A stretch of DNA of 64,000 nt from an uncultured bacterium (GTDB lineage Bacteria; Bacillota; Clostridia; Oscillospirales; Ruminococcaceae): NCBI GenBank assembly GCA_905215965.1, contig CAJMSD010000004.1:62001-126000 (forward strand). Direction: 5' to 3'. The notes under the pieces were generated by a model, which searched no databases, was not told the origin of the DNA, and saw nothing but the letters and a program-made list of their open reading frames with translations. Below, piece by piece: positions 1-8,115 of the stretch (positions are counted from its first letter, which is position 1; each line of letters opens with the position of its first letter). Position numbers and translations under genes: made by a program.

Positions 1-1359
1 CATCTCCGCGAGGACAACAACTGGTTTTTTGACTCGAACGACAACGACAAAATAGAAAACGGAGAATACTTTCCCGTTACTGCCGACGATTATGTTTTTG
101 CTTTCCGCAGGATCCTTGATCCAGACATGAAATCTCCTTACGCGGAACAGTTTTCATGCATAAAAAACGGCGAATCAGCTATAAAAGGAAATACTTCAAG
201 CGAATATGCAGGAGTTTACGCCGACGACAGCTTTACCCTGAGGATAGAGCTTGAATATCCATCGGCAGAATTTATAAATCTGCTTGCGACAAATGCGGCT
301 TGTCCCTGCAACGAGGATTTCTTTCTCGCCACTAAAGGCAGATACGGTCTCGACGACAAATCTGTCATGTCAAACGGTGCATTTTTCGTACGTCAGTGGT
401 TCTACGATCCCTATGGCAGCAACAATATCCTCTATATGAAAAAAAATTCCGTCAACAGCTATGAGGACGATATGGTGTCTCCCTCTTATCTCAGCTTCAC
501 TATAGAGAAAAACCAGTCCGATATAGCCGAGCTTTTCAAAAGCGGCGATATCAACTGCATGACCGTTATGAACAAGGGTTCATATAACAGCAAGAAGTAC
601 AATATCGATGCCGTAAGAGGTACTACTCTCGGACTTATATTCAACAGAACCGATAGAGTCTGCTCGGATATTAACTTCCGTCAAGCTCTCGCCTGTGCCA
701 CAGACAGAAATTTTGCAAATTCACAGATGAGCAGCGACGTTACGGTCGCGTATGGGATCATTCCGCCTGCCGTTCAGCTTCTTGGACGCAGCTACCGCGA
801 TCTCACCGACGACAGCGCTATAGACTGCTTCGATGAAAAAAAAGCGCAGTCGTGTATGCAGACAGCAAAGAATAATCTTAATATTCAGACCTTCGATTCA
901 ATAAAAATCCTTGTAAATAACGATAATTTAAATACATCGTATCTCCACCTGATAACTCAGCGCTGGCAGGATATTTTAGGAGTCTATATCGGTATTGAAG
1001 AGGTTTCGTCTGCCGATTTCAATAAACGTCTCGAAAGCGGCGATTATCAAATTGCTCTTTATCCGCTTAAAGGCTGCTGCAACAGCGGTATTTCAACATT
1101 TGAAGCTCTTTCGGAATGCAGATATACGGAAGCATCCGCCAAACTAAAAGAAAATATCGATAATATGAAAAAATGCGCTGCTTCTTCCGATCTTGTTGAA
1201 CTCTTCAGCAATGCCGAACGGCAGGCCGTTCAGGAATATTCCTTTATTCCCGTTTTTTACAAAAACGAATATCTTATATCTTCAAAGGAATGCGATGATA
1301 TTATCTTCGATGTTTTCTCGGGAGCAGTAAATTTCCGCGAAGCAAAATACTATGATTAA
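1..1359 (+). CDS. Oligopeptide ABC transporter substrate-binding protein (5' end outside window)
   Basis: Extracellular solute-binding protein of the SBP_bac_5 (OppA/DppA) family, which captures peptides outside the membrane for an ABC importer. The reading frame is open from base 1, so the signal peptide and N-terminus lie upstream; 452 codons are visible. The opening residues read PVTADDYVFAFRRILDP, the family's hallmark segment. Further family features are the GLIFNRTD stretch followed by FRQALACATDR (residues of the second lobe, about bases 620-710) and a C-terminal NAERQAVQEYSFIPVFY motif. The permease and ATPase genes are not in view. A terminator follows directly, so this is probably the last gene of its operon. 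Substrate (peptide or other) cannot be read from the sequence. Confidence 0.9.
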   Translation, partial: HLREDNNWFFDSNDNDKIENGEYFPVTADDYVFAFRRILDPDMKSPYAEQFSCIKNGESAIKGNTSSEYAGVYADDSFTLRIELEYPSAEFINLLATNAACPCNEDFFLATKGRYGLDDKSVMSNGAFFVRQWFYDPYGSNNILYMKKNSVNSYEDDMVSPSYLSFTIEKNQSDIAELFKSGDINCMTVMNKGSYNSKKYNIDAVRGTTLGLIFNRTDRVCSDINFRQALACATDRNFANSQMSSDVTVAYGIIPPAVQLLGRSYRDLTDDSAIDCFDEKKAQSCMQTAKNNLNIQTFDSIKILVNNDNLNTSYLHLITQRWQDILGVYIGIEEVSSADFNKRLESGDYQIALYPLKGCCNSGISTFEALSECRYTEASAKLKENIDNMKKCAASSDLVELFSNAERQAVQEYSFIPVFYKNEYLISSKECDDIIFDVFSGAVNFREAKYYD

Positions 1360-1364
1360 TGCAT

Positions 1365-1399
1365 AGACAGGCTGTAAACAACTACATCCTGTCTTTTTT
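1365..1399 (+). terminator. Rho-independent terminator after the solute-binding protein
   Basis: A 7-bp stem AGACAGG (1365-1371) / CCTGTCT (1388-1394) is followed by a run of six T. The loop is 16 nt, rather large, but the position 6 nt after the stop codon fits. Confidence 0.7.
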
Positions 1400-1475
1400 A
1401 TATCTTATTTTCCGTGCATTTTTATTGCGTTTTTTCATATAATAACTTCATACTATTCAGATTGGAGTTGTTATT

Positions 1476-1733
1476 ATGAAAAAATTTACCTATACTATCA
1501 ATGATCCTATCGGGATACACGCGCGTCCCGCGGGACTTCTTGTAAAAACTGCCGGCAAATTTGATTCCGACATAACATTAAGCTGCGGCGATAAATCAGC
1601 AAATGCGAAAAAGCTTTTTTCCGTAATGGGAATAGGCGCGAAATGCGGTTCTTCCGTTACTGTTACCGCTGTAGGCAATGACGAAGACGCTGCCGTCAAA
1701 GAATTGAACGAATTCTTCCGCAGCAATCTCTAA
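1476..1733 (+). CDS. ptsH: HPr phosphocarrier protein lacking Ser46
   Basis: HPr relays phosphate from enzyme I to sugar-specific EII proteins of the phosphotransferase system. Length (85 aa) is normal. The active-site segment GIHARPAG contains His15 and Arg17. In low-GC Gram-positives residue 46 is the serine phosphorylated by HPr kinase and drives CcpA-dependent catabolite repression; here the aligned stretch SANAKKLFSVMG places Lys at 46, with the nearest serine at 49. The catalytic function therefore looks intact while the regulatory one may be lost. It is followed after 11 nt by ptsI. RBS is TTGGAG 8 nt before the ATG. No EII gene is in the window, so the partner sugar permease is unknown. 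Confidence 0.93.
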   Translation: MKKFTYTINDPIGIHARPAGLLVKTAGKFDSDITLSCGDKSANAKKLFSVMGIGAKCGSSVTVTAVGNDEDAAVKELNEFFRSNL

Positions 1734-1744
1734 GGTCGGCGGCT

Positions 1745-3385
1745 ATGGAGATCTATAACGGAAAATCAGTTTACGGCGGTGTTGCGATCGGAAAGATCAA
1801 AATTATAAGCAATCCCGACAGTAAAATTAAAAGAACAAAAACAGACGATACCGAAGCGGAGCTTAAACGATTCCGCGCGGCTCTGAGTTCGGCTATCGCC
1901 CAGCTTAATGAGCTTTACGAAAAATCGATCCACGATATAGGAAAAGCAAATGCGGCCATTTTCGAGATCCACAGTATGATGCTCGACGATGACGATTATA
2001 TTTCTTCAATTGAAAATATTATCAGAACACAGTCTGTCCATGCAGAGTATGCCGTTTCGGTAACAAGCGATAATTTTGCTAAAATGTTCAGCTCAATGGA
2101 CAGCGAATATATGAAGGCTCGTTCTGCCGATGTCAGGGACATCTCTGAACGGCTTATATCTATTCTCAGCAACAACGAAGGCAGCAGCGATCAGCTCGAC
2201 GAACCTGTTATTATTCTTGCCGACGATCTTGCTCCCAGCCGAACGATTCAGCTTGATAAGGAAATGATTCTGTCATTTGTTACCGTACACGGTTCGGCAA
2301 ATTCTCATACGGCAATTCTTGCAAGAACAATGAATATTCCTTCAATTATCAGATGCAGCGTTCCTCTTTCCGATTCGCTGAACGGCAAAACGGCTATTGC
2401 CGACGGCTACAGCGGCAGACTTATAATCGAGCCTGATGATAAAACTCTCGGAGAAATGAAACGGAAACAGCTTGAGGACGAAGAAAAAAAGCGTTTGCTC
2501 AAAACTCTCAAGGGCAAGGAAACTGTCACGCTCGACGGAAAAAAAATAAAGCTCTGCGCCAATATCGGCAGCGATAAAGATCTTGCGGCTGTTTTTATGA
2601 ATGACGCCGATGGAATAGGACTTTTTCGATCTGAATTTATTTATCTTGAAAGCAAAAATTTTCCCAACGAGGAAACTCAATTCAGGATATATAAAAAGGT
2701 TGCCGAAACAATGGCCGACAAGCTTGTTATAATACGTACTCTGGATATAGGTGCGGATAAACAGGCAAATTATTTTAATCTCGAACCGGAGGAGAATCCT
2801 GCAATGGGCTACCGAGCGATACGTATCTGCCTTACGCAGCCGAATATCTTTAAAACTCAGCTTCGCGCGATTTTCAGAGCCGGTGTTTTTGGAAATGTCA
2901 GCGTTATGTATCCTATGATAACCTCCGTCAAAGAAATCAAAAAAATCAAAGAAATTGCCGATGAAGTCAAAGCCGAGCTGAAAAAAGATGGTATAGAATA
3001 TGCGGATATTCCCCAAGGAATTATGATCGAGACCCCAGCCGCCGCAATTATAAGCGATATACTGGCAAAAGAAGTTGACTTTTTCAGCATAGGAACAAAC
3101 GACCTTACCCAATACACGCTTGCTGTCGATCGTCAGAACGGAAACCTTGACGCTTTTTACGAGCCGCATCACCCTGCTCTGCTGCAATTGATCGAATATA
3201 TTGCCAAAAATGCAAATAATGCCGGGATATGGTGCGGGATATGCGGCGAGATAGCTTCCGATACTTCGCTCACCGAAAAATTTCTCTCTATGGGGATAAG
3301 TGAGCTTTCGGTAGCTCCGTCATCGGTGCTGCCGGTCAGGAAAAAGATCAGAAGCTGTAATCTTTCGGAGATAAAAAATGATTAG
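1745..3385 (+). CDS. ptsI: PTS enzyme I (phosphoenolpyruvate-protein phosphotransferase)
   Basis: Transfers phosphate from PEP to HPr in the cytoplasm. 546 aa, slightly shorter than the usual 570-575. Order: N-terminal HPr-binding and phosphohistidine domain with the GSANSHTAILART signature (His188 is the phosphorylated residue), then the TIM-barrel PEP-binding domain with GTNDLTQYTLAVDR and the catalytic cysteine Cys500 in CGICGEIA. The ATG at 1745 follows AAGGTCGG. It forms an operon with ptsH upstream and overlaps the next gene by 8 nt. Function as enzyme I is secure; what it ultimately phosphorylates (a sugar permease or a regulator) is not shown by this window. Confidence 0.96.
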   Translation: MEIYNGKSVYGGVAIGKIKIISNPDSKIKRTKTDDTEAELKRFRAALSSAIAQLNELYEKSIHDIGKANAAIFEIHSMMLDDDDYISSIENIIRTQSVHAEYAVSVTSDNFAKMFSSMDSEYMKARSADVRDISERLISILSNNEGSSDQLDEPVIILADDLAPSRTIQLDKEMILSFVTVHGSANSHTAILARTMNIPSIIRCSVPLSDSLNGKTAIADGYSGRLIIEPDDKTLGEMKRKQLEDEEKKRLLKTLKGKETVTLDGKKIKLCANIGSDKDLAAVFMNDADGIGLFRSEFIYLESKNFPNEETQFRIYKKVAETMADKLVIIRTLDIGADKQANYFNLEPEENPAMGYRAIRICLTQPNIFKTQLRAIFRAGVFGNVSVMYPMITSVKEIKKIKEIADEVKAELKKDGIEYADIPQGIMIETPAAAIISDILAKEVDFFSIGTNDLTQYTLAVDRQNGNLDAFYEPHHPALLQLIEYIAKNANNAGIWCGICGEIASDTSLTEKFLSMGISELSVAPSSVLPVRKKIRSCNLSEIKND

Positions 3386-4028
3386 TCATTATTCCGAAAA
3401 TATCTTTGTAAAGTCTTTGATTTCCGGATTTATAATTGCTATTGCCTGCAGCGCGTATCTCTCCGTTGACAACAAATATATAGGCGGACTTCTTTTCAGC
3501 TTTGCCCTGTTCTGCATAATTCAATTCGGATTTGCGCTGTTTACCGGAAGAGTCGGATATATTCCCGATAATGCTCCTTCATATATCTTCGAGGTCTTGA
3601 CTGCTTTTATCGGGAACATTATTGGAGTTATCTGTTCGGCTTTTCTTCTTTCTCTAACGCGCACATGGGAAAAAATTCATGCATCAGCCGTGCCGGTTGC
3701 AGAATCAAAGCTTAATGACAGTCCGTACAGCAGTATTATACTCGGTTTTTTCTGCGGACTTCTGATGTATCTTGCCATAGAAAACTCCAAGGTTTGCCGC
3801 ATTAAAAATTATGATGTTTCATTGGTTTTTGGAACTGTTTTGCCGGTAATGCTTTTCATTTTCTGCGGCTTCAATCACTGTATCGCCGATACGTTTTATA
3901 TATTAGCATACGGAATGAATTTTAAGGGAGCCTTATATATTTTGACAATAGCAATCGGCAACTCATTGGGTGCAATGATGATTCCTCTTGTCAAAAAAAT
4001 CAGCCGTATAACCACGGCTGATAAATAA
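3378..4028 (+). CDS. Formate/nitrite transporter (FNT) family channel
   Basis: Integral membrane protein of 216 aa with about six hydrophobic segments. Segments LFTGRVGYI, GFNHCIADTFYI and GNSLGAMMIPL match the FNT pattern (E/L-LFTGN, G-x-x-H-S/C-I-A-N, G-N-x-x-G-G). FNT proteins are pentameric channels for formate, nitrite or hydrosulfide. It is shorter than typical FNT proteins (about 260-280 aa), mainly at the N-terminus and in loops. The start overlaps ptsI by 8 nt, suggesting translational coupling. In a fermenting anaerobe formate export is the plain guess, but the anion is not determinable from sequence alone. Confidence 0.8.
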   Translation: MISHYSENIFVKSLISGFIIAIACSAYLSVDNKYIGGLLFSFALFCIIQFGFALFTGRVGYIPDNAPSYIFEVLTAFIGNIIGVICSAFLLSLTRTWEKIHASAVPVAESKLNDSPYSSIILGFFCGLLMYLAIENSKVCRIKNYDVSLVFGTVLPVMLFIFCGFNHCIADTFYILAYGMNFKGALYILTIAIGNSLGAMMIPLVKKISRITTADK

Positions 4029-4081
4029 TATAACTCTAAGAGCTGCTTTAGACCTGTCAAACATTGCGGCTCTAAGCATTC

Positions 4082-4122
4082 AGAGCGTGTTAACATAAAG
4101 TATATGCGTTAACACGCTCTTA
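4082..4122 (+). terminator. Terminator between convergent FNT and sigK genes
   Basis: Perfect 13-bp inverted repeat AGAGCGTGTTAAC (4082-4094) / GTTAACACGCTCT (4108-4120), followed by TTATTT on the plus strand. It lies between two convergent genes and may serve both. Confidence 0.75.
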
Positions 4123-4133
4123 TTTCTGATAAA

Positions 4134-4817
4134 TCAATACGGCATCGTATCATACATTTTTTTCAGCTTTCCAATAGCCTTTTTCTCAAGGCGGGATACA
4201 TACGAACGCGATATTCCCAATTTTTTTGCAACTTCACTTTGAGTGTGAGGATGAGTTCCATATAGTCCGTAACGATAGACTATGATTTCAAGCTCACGCT
4301 TATCAAGACAATCATCAATAAATTTATACAGCTGACGAGAACGTATCAATAAATCGACCCGATCATCAATATTGTCTCCATCTTCCATAAGATCCATGAG
4401 AGTCAAGGTGTTTCCGTCTTTATCAGTTTCAATTGGTTCATTTATGTAGACGTCTCCTGTAGTTTTTTTCAACGCTCTGAAATTCATAAGGATTTCATTT
4501 TCAATACACCTGCTTGCGTATGTAGCAAATCTTGCTCCCTTAGTATAATCAAAAGTGGAGACCGCCTTTATAAGACCTATTGTACCAATAGAAATCAGTT
4601 CGTCCTGATCTGAATTTGACGCTGTATATTTTTTGATGATATGAGCAACAAGGCGAAGATTATGTTCGATCAGTTTGTTTTTTGCTTCCTTATCGCCCTC
4701 CGACATAAGGCGAAAGCATTTATCCTCTTCTTTTTTGGAAAGCGGCTTAGGGAAAACCGTATTGTTTTCAAAATGAAGAGCAAAGAAAATAAAGTTCTTC
4801 AGCAGTTCAAGCAGCAT
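4134..4817 (-). CDS. sigK: RNA polymerase sporulation sigma factor SigK
   Basis: 227-aa sigma-70 family protein. Region 2 is seen in KLIEHNLRLVAHIIKKY and DELISIGTIGLIKAVSTFDYTKG, and in FATYASRCIENEILM; region 4 in REIEIIVYRYGL-like and a helix-turn-helix QSEVAKKLGISRSYVSRLEKKA. The N-terminal hydrophobic segment followed by ALHFENNTVFPKPLSKKEE is the SigK-type start including a short pro-sequence. In Bacillus SigK directs late mother-cell genes after cleavage of its pro-peptide. The gene is uninterrupted (no skin element). RBS is GGAGG 6 nt before the ATG. A possible SigE-type promoter lies upstream. SigE/SigG are the alternatives but the N-terminus favours SigK. Confidence 0.88.
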   Translation of the reverse strand: MLLELLKNFIFFALHFENNTVFPKPLSKKEEDKCFRLMSEGDKEAKNKLIEHNLRLVAHIIKKYTASNSDQDELISIGTIGLIKAVSTFDYTKGARFATYASRCIENEILMNFRALKKTTGDVYINEPIETDKDGNTLTLMDLMEDGDNIDDRVDLLIRSRQLYKFIDDCLDKRELEIIVYRYGLYGTHPHTQSEVAKKLGISRSYVSRLEKKAIGKLKKMYDTMPY

Positions 4818-4846
4818 AATTTACCTCCGTGTTAAATTGATACAAT

Positions 4847-4875
4847 ATTCTATGCTGCACGGCTTGAACAATATA
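4847..4875 (-). promoter_or_regulatory. Possible SigE-type promoter of sigK
   Basis: On the minus strand TATATT (4875-4870) is separated by 15 nt from CATAGAAT (4854-4847). This resembles the mother-cell SigE consensus (ATATT, 13-16 nt, CATACAAT). SigE transcribes sigK in Bacillus. The match is partial and AT-rich sequence makes chance likely enough to keep confidence moderate. Confidence 0.4.
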
Positions 4876-4921
4876 ATTGACAATATTTTCCCAATATCTT
4901 ATTTGAAGGTCAGAACCTGTT

Positions 4922-5650
4922 TTAATCGTGACGCTGCTCCGTATTGGAATACATCTCGCAGAATCTTCCCGCAAACGCAGGTTCTTCTCCGTTTACAAAA
5001 AGATGCGACGTATCTCCGAACGCCGTCATACGAAAAGATGCGATCCCCTCTCTGCGCTCTTCAGTCACAAGCGTTGTAACGGAGGTAGGAGCAGCTATCA
5101 TTCCATGCCACAAAACCATTGGAGAAACACCGAGCAAATGGCTCAGCATAACGCATTCCACACCAAAATGGCAGACAAAAACGATCGTATCTTCATTTGG
5201 AGCTTCTGCCAGATAGTAATTGTTTTCACGTTTATAGCCAAAACGCTCAAGAACAGAATCAAGTCCGTTCCATACGTTTCTTATACCTGATTCCATGTCC
5301 GAATTTTTCATGACCCGAACATTATACCAATTATCCTTATCATAATATTCGCCGACTTTTGTCCATGCTTTCGGGAGCATATCCCATGCAATACGTTTCA
5401 TACCGCTATTCGGATCGGTAATAAGAACATCGTATTCTCTCAGCCAATCAAGAACCTCGGCAGTACGTCCCGCCTTTTTCAGCGTAAGAGACGCCGTATC
5501 TCTCGCTCTGCCAAGAGGAGACACAAAATACGATCTTACATTCATCGGAGCAATGCGTTCGGCAAGAAAACCGGCTTCACGCCAACCTTTTTCGGTAAGA
5601 GAATCAATTTCGTAATCCGGGTCGCCGTGACGAATAATAAGCAGTTTCAT
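4922..5650 (-). CDS. Histidine phosphatase family protein
   Basis: 242 aa, cytoplasmic, of the phosphoglycerate-mutase-like branch. The catalytic RHG motif is at residues 7-9 (LLIIRHGDPDY) and the second histidine in VCHFGVECV; SPLGRARDTA near residue 45-55 is the arginine-containing substrate pocket. Such enzymes dephosphorylate small phosphometabolites (for example alpha-ribazole phosphate, phosphosugars) and the target cannot be named here. The ATG follows AAAGGA. It lies downstream of the M3-like lipoprotein gene on the same strand, separated by a hairpin repeat. Confidence 0.85.
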   Translation of the reverse strand: MKLLIIRHGDPDYEIDSLTEKGWREAGFLAERIAPMNVRSYFVSPLGRARDTASLTLKKAGRTAEVLDWLREYDVLITDPNSGMKRIAWDMLPKAWTKVGEYYDKDNWYNVRVMKNSDMESGIRNVWNGLDSVLERFGYKRENNYYLAEAPNEDTIVFVCHFGVECVMLSHLLGVSPMVLWHGMIAAPTSVTTLVTEERREGIASFRMTAFGDTSHLFVNGEEPAFAGRFCEMYSNTEQRHD

Positions 5651-5670
5651 TTATTTTTTCCTTTCATAAC

Positions 5671-5708
5671 TAAGGCAACACCAACTATTCCGTTTTGGTG
5701 CTGCCTTA
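5671..5708. repeat. Hairpin repeat with TAAGGCA ends
   Basis: Inverted repeat of 13 bp with one mismatch, TAAGGCAACACCA (5671-5683) / TGGTGCTGCCTTA (5696-5708). The outer sequence is the same as the ends of the 80-bp element at 55734-55813, so this may be a short member of that family; it could also act as a terminator for the lipoprotein gene. Confidence 0.55.
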
Positions 5709-5742
5709 AACATCGTAATATTACCAATGCAGATCAATAGAC

Positions 5743-7386
5743 TTAATCATATTTTTCAGCAATGTCTATAATTGTATTTCCCAGCGAAGAAATATAGCTT
5801 TCCGTAAGGACATCGTCGAATCCGCATTCCTGAAGCGCAGATTTAAACTGATATTCATCAGAATTGGATTTAACGCGCGCAATATTTTCATACATTTCTA
5901 TAGCTTTATCCGTATCGCTGAGAGAAGTCTGCCAGATATCAAGAGCGGCAAGAGCAGAAACGCCGTAGCTAATATAATATCCCGGCTGGCTGAAAATATG
6001 GTCTATCTCATAAATACTTACATCGTAGCCGTTTTCTTCCATTAATGATTCAAAGCATTCAACGACCTCTTCGGGAGTAACGGTATCGAGATTTTTAAGG
6101 ATCGTGTACTCAAATTCTCCCACAAGAAATCCGCTTATAGCAGCGTCGAGAGTATCGTAAAGCTTTAGCATTTTAGTAGCTTCAGCCTGATTGGCAAATA
6201 TATCGTCATAATGCTCCATGAAGATCATTTCCATTCCCTGCGACTGTATTTCGGCAATATCAATATTGTTTTTTACCAGATATGTCGTAGTATCATCATA
6301 AAAGCTTGCATGGAAATGTCCGAATTCATGTATCGCCGTAAGCAGATCATATGCATCGTCATATTTATAATTATAAATAAGCGCGCTGTTCTGAACGGGC
6401 AGATCAATGGTAAAAGAACCGGTATAGCTGTTTCTGCCGCCTGCAGTAATATAAAGCTCTTCGTCAAGCAAACGTTTTGCCGAGGCATCAATGTCGTCCG
6501 AAAGCTTCGGAGCATATTTTCCGATAACCTCAAAATCGTTGTCGAAAAGTATCGGATTATCGTTTACGTCGTCCAAATGAGGGATATTTTCAAAAGCAGC
6601 TTCCATAGCGATCTCTGCATCGATAAGCTCATTCTTCACAAATTTGCTGACATTCATAATTTCCTCGGGAGAAAAATCACGATTGTATCCGTCATAGAAG
6701 GTATCGGCTTCGTATGCGCTGAGAAGGTCTATATATATTTCTGCAGCTTTAAGACTTTTTTCATCGCTGTCCATGTCCTCGTCATAGGCAATGTCGTAAT
6801 ATTCGTCGAGATATTCGTCCATAACCTTGTAATCAGTTCTTGCATATCCCTCAAGCCTGTTCATTGAAAGTGAACGCTGCGTATAATATTCAAGAGCTTC
6901 CGCATCAATATAAGGCTCAAGCATTTCGTTATATTCACCGGAAGAATATGCATTGGAAAACGCATAGGCAAGAAGCTCATACATAACATAATAATCTTCG
7001 TAGCAGCTGTCATATTTGGCTTCAAGTCTTTCGTTGTACCAATCGGTATAATAATCCATCGTCAGATACGAAAGCGCTTCCGATACCGCGTCGAGATCAT
7101 TCAGCAGCGTATCCATATCTTCATGAATTATATCCGGAGAGTCCGGTATCTCCGAATCGTTTATAAGCGTATCTGCGTGATCTTTGACTTCCTCTACAGA
7201 CGGATACGAATACTTTTCACTGTCCTTGGTTTCATCAGATTCCTCCGATTCTTCCGAATCCGAATCGCTCTCCGATTCATAATCGCTGTTCCACGGGAAG
7301 CTGATATCAAAGTTATCGCGGCAGCCCGAAAACGAGGCTGTAAGAAATGCTGCAAGTATAACGAATAAAATACGATTTTTTTTCAT
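5743..7386 (-). CDS. M3-family-like zinc metallopeptidase, lipoprotein
   Basis: 547 aa. Lipoprotein signal with lipobox cysteine Cys22 (TASFSGC), then an acidic Ser/Asp/Glu-rich stretch to about residue 60, then a long helical domain. The zinc site is HEFGH at residues 353-357 followed 22 residues later by EIQSQGME (E379-E386), which corresponds to the E-x-P-S-Q-x-x-E of M3 oligopeptidases (thimet oligopeptidase/PepF). M3 enzymes are usually cytoplasmic; an extracytoplasmic lipid-anchored form is less common. I chose the ATG at 7386, since AAAGGA stands 6 nt upstream and the signal peptide begins there; a TTG 18 nt earlier is possible but lacks an RBS. Substrate unknown. It lies 43 nt behind the HAD gene and may be cotranscribed. 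Confidence 0.78.
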   Translation of the reverse strand: MKKNRILFVILAAFLTASFSGCRDNFDISFPWNSDYESESDSDSEESEESDETKDSEKYSYPSVEEVKDHADTLINDSEIPDSPDIIHEDMDTLLNDLDAVSEALSYLTMDYYTDWYNERLEAKYDSCYEDYYVMYELLAYAFSNAYSSGEYNEMLEPYIDAEALEYYTQRSLSMNRLEGYARTDYKVMDEYLDEYYDIAYDEDMDSDEKSLKAAEIYIDLLSAYEADTFYDGYNRDFSPEEIMNVSKFVKNELIDAEIAMEAAFENIPHLDDVNDNPILFDNDFEVIGKYAPKLSDDIDASAKRLLDEELYITAGGRNSYTGSFTIDLPVQNSALIYNYKYDDAYDLLTAIHEFGHFHASFYDDTTTYLVKNNIDIAEIQSQGMEMIFMEHYDDIFANQAEATKMLKLYDTLDAAISGFLVGEFEYTILKNLDTVTPEEVVECFESLMEENGYDVSIYEIDHIFSQPGYYISYGVSALAALDIWQTSLSDTDKAIEMYENIARVKSNSDEYQFKSALQECGFDDVLTESYISSLGNTIIDIAEKYD

Positions 7387-7428
7387 TTTAATTCCTTTCG
7401 TCAAAGTGTCGGCTGCGCGTTTAGCGCA

Positions 7429-8115
7429 TTACTGTTGATGCTGACTGTTATTTTTCAGAACTTCGGAAAGTTTTTCTACAGCGTCGGGAATCTGTAAGAT
7501 GCTGTTTACTTTTATATCGGCGGCCGAGATCTCCTCTGCCGTCCCGTAGCCGTAACCGCATCCGATAGATCTGAGGTCATTTTTTACCGCCGTTTCAATA
7601 TCATGAAAGCGGTCGCCGATAACTATAAATTCTCCCTCATGCCTTGGAGCTATTTTGCGGAAGATCTCATATTTGGGAATAAAATCAAATTCTTCACAGC
7701 AATAAAAATAATCGAAGAAACGGTCCAATTTGAAAACTCTTTTATGACGGTTAAGATAATGGAAGCGGCAGTTGCTCAGAAATATAAGGGTATATCCCCG
7801 AGATTTCAGTGCTGAAAGCATTTCCTCCGCGCCGTCGAATAAAGCTCCCTCGCCGTTTTCAACTCGCTCCGCCATGTCACTGCCAAGCATTACACGGGCT
7901 TTTTCCTTTATCTCGGGAGCAAGCTCGGGGTGAAAGGCGCTCCACATATCCGTAGAATTAAAGCCAAGCCAGCAGCTTATTTCGCTGTCGGCATATTCCT
8001 TATGTTTGATATATCCATTATCGGAAAGCCATTTACAGGTGTTTCTGAAAGCAGGGGCATACGTTTTCATGGAATTATGGATAGTTCCGTCGTAATCAAA
8101 AATGAGATTTATCAT
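7429..8115 (-). CDS. HAD-family phosphatase, last gene of the riboflavin operon
   Basis: 228 aa HAD hydrolase. Motif I is FDYDGTIHN (residues 5-13), motif II LSNC, motif III lysine in PKYEIF and motif IV GDRFHDIE, with a cap domain between I and II. The ATG overlaps the ribH stop codon by one base (TGATG), so the two are translationally coupled. Riboflavin synthesis needs a phosphatase that removes phosphate from 5-amino-6-(5-phospho-ribitylamino)uracil between the RibD and RibH steps; HAD proteins do this in E. coli, Bacillus and plants. The position makes this protein a good candidate for that step, but activity is inferred only from context. A generic phosphoglycolate phosphatase-like role is the alternative. 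Confidence 0.85.
   Translation of the reverse strand: MINLIFDYDGTIHNSMKTYAPAFRNTCKWLSDNGYIKHKEYADSEISCWLGFNSTDMWSAFHPELAPEIKEKARVMLGSDMAERVENGEGALFDGAEEMLSALKSRGYTLIFLSNCRFHYLNRHKRVFKLDRFFDYFYCCEEFDFIPKYEIFRKIAPRHEGEFIVIGDRFHDIETAVKNDLRSIGCGYGYGTAEEISAADIKVNSILQIPDAVEKLSEVLKNNSQHQQ

Noticed and set aside
2342..3187. 281-codon open frame on the minus strand inside ptsI
   Set aside because: Antisense shadow of a fully conserved gene; no RBS, skewed composition.
4134..4817. Possible interruption of sigK by a skin-type element
   Set aside because: The frame is continuous over all sigma regions; no recombinase in the neighbourhood.
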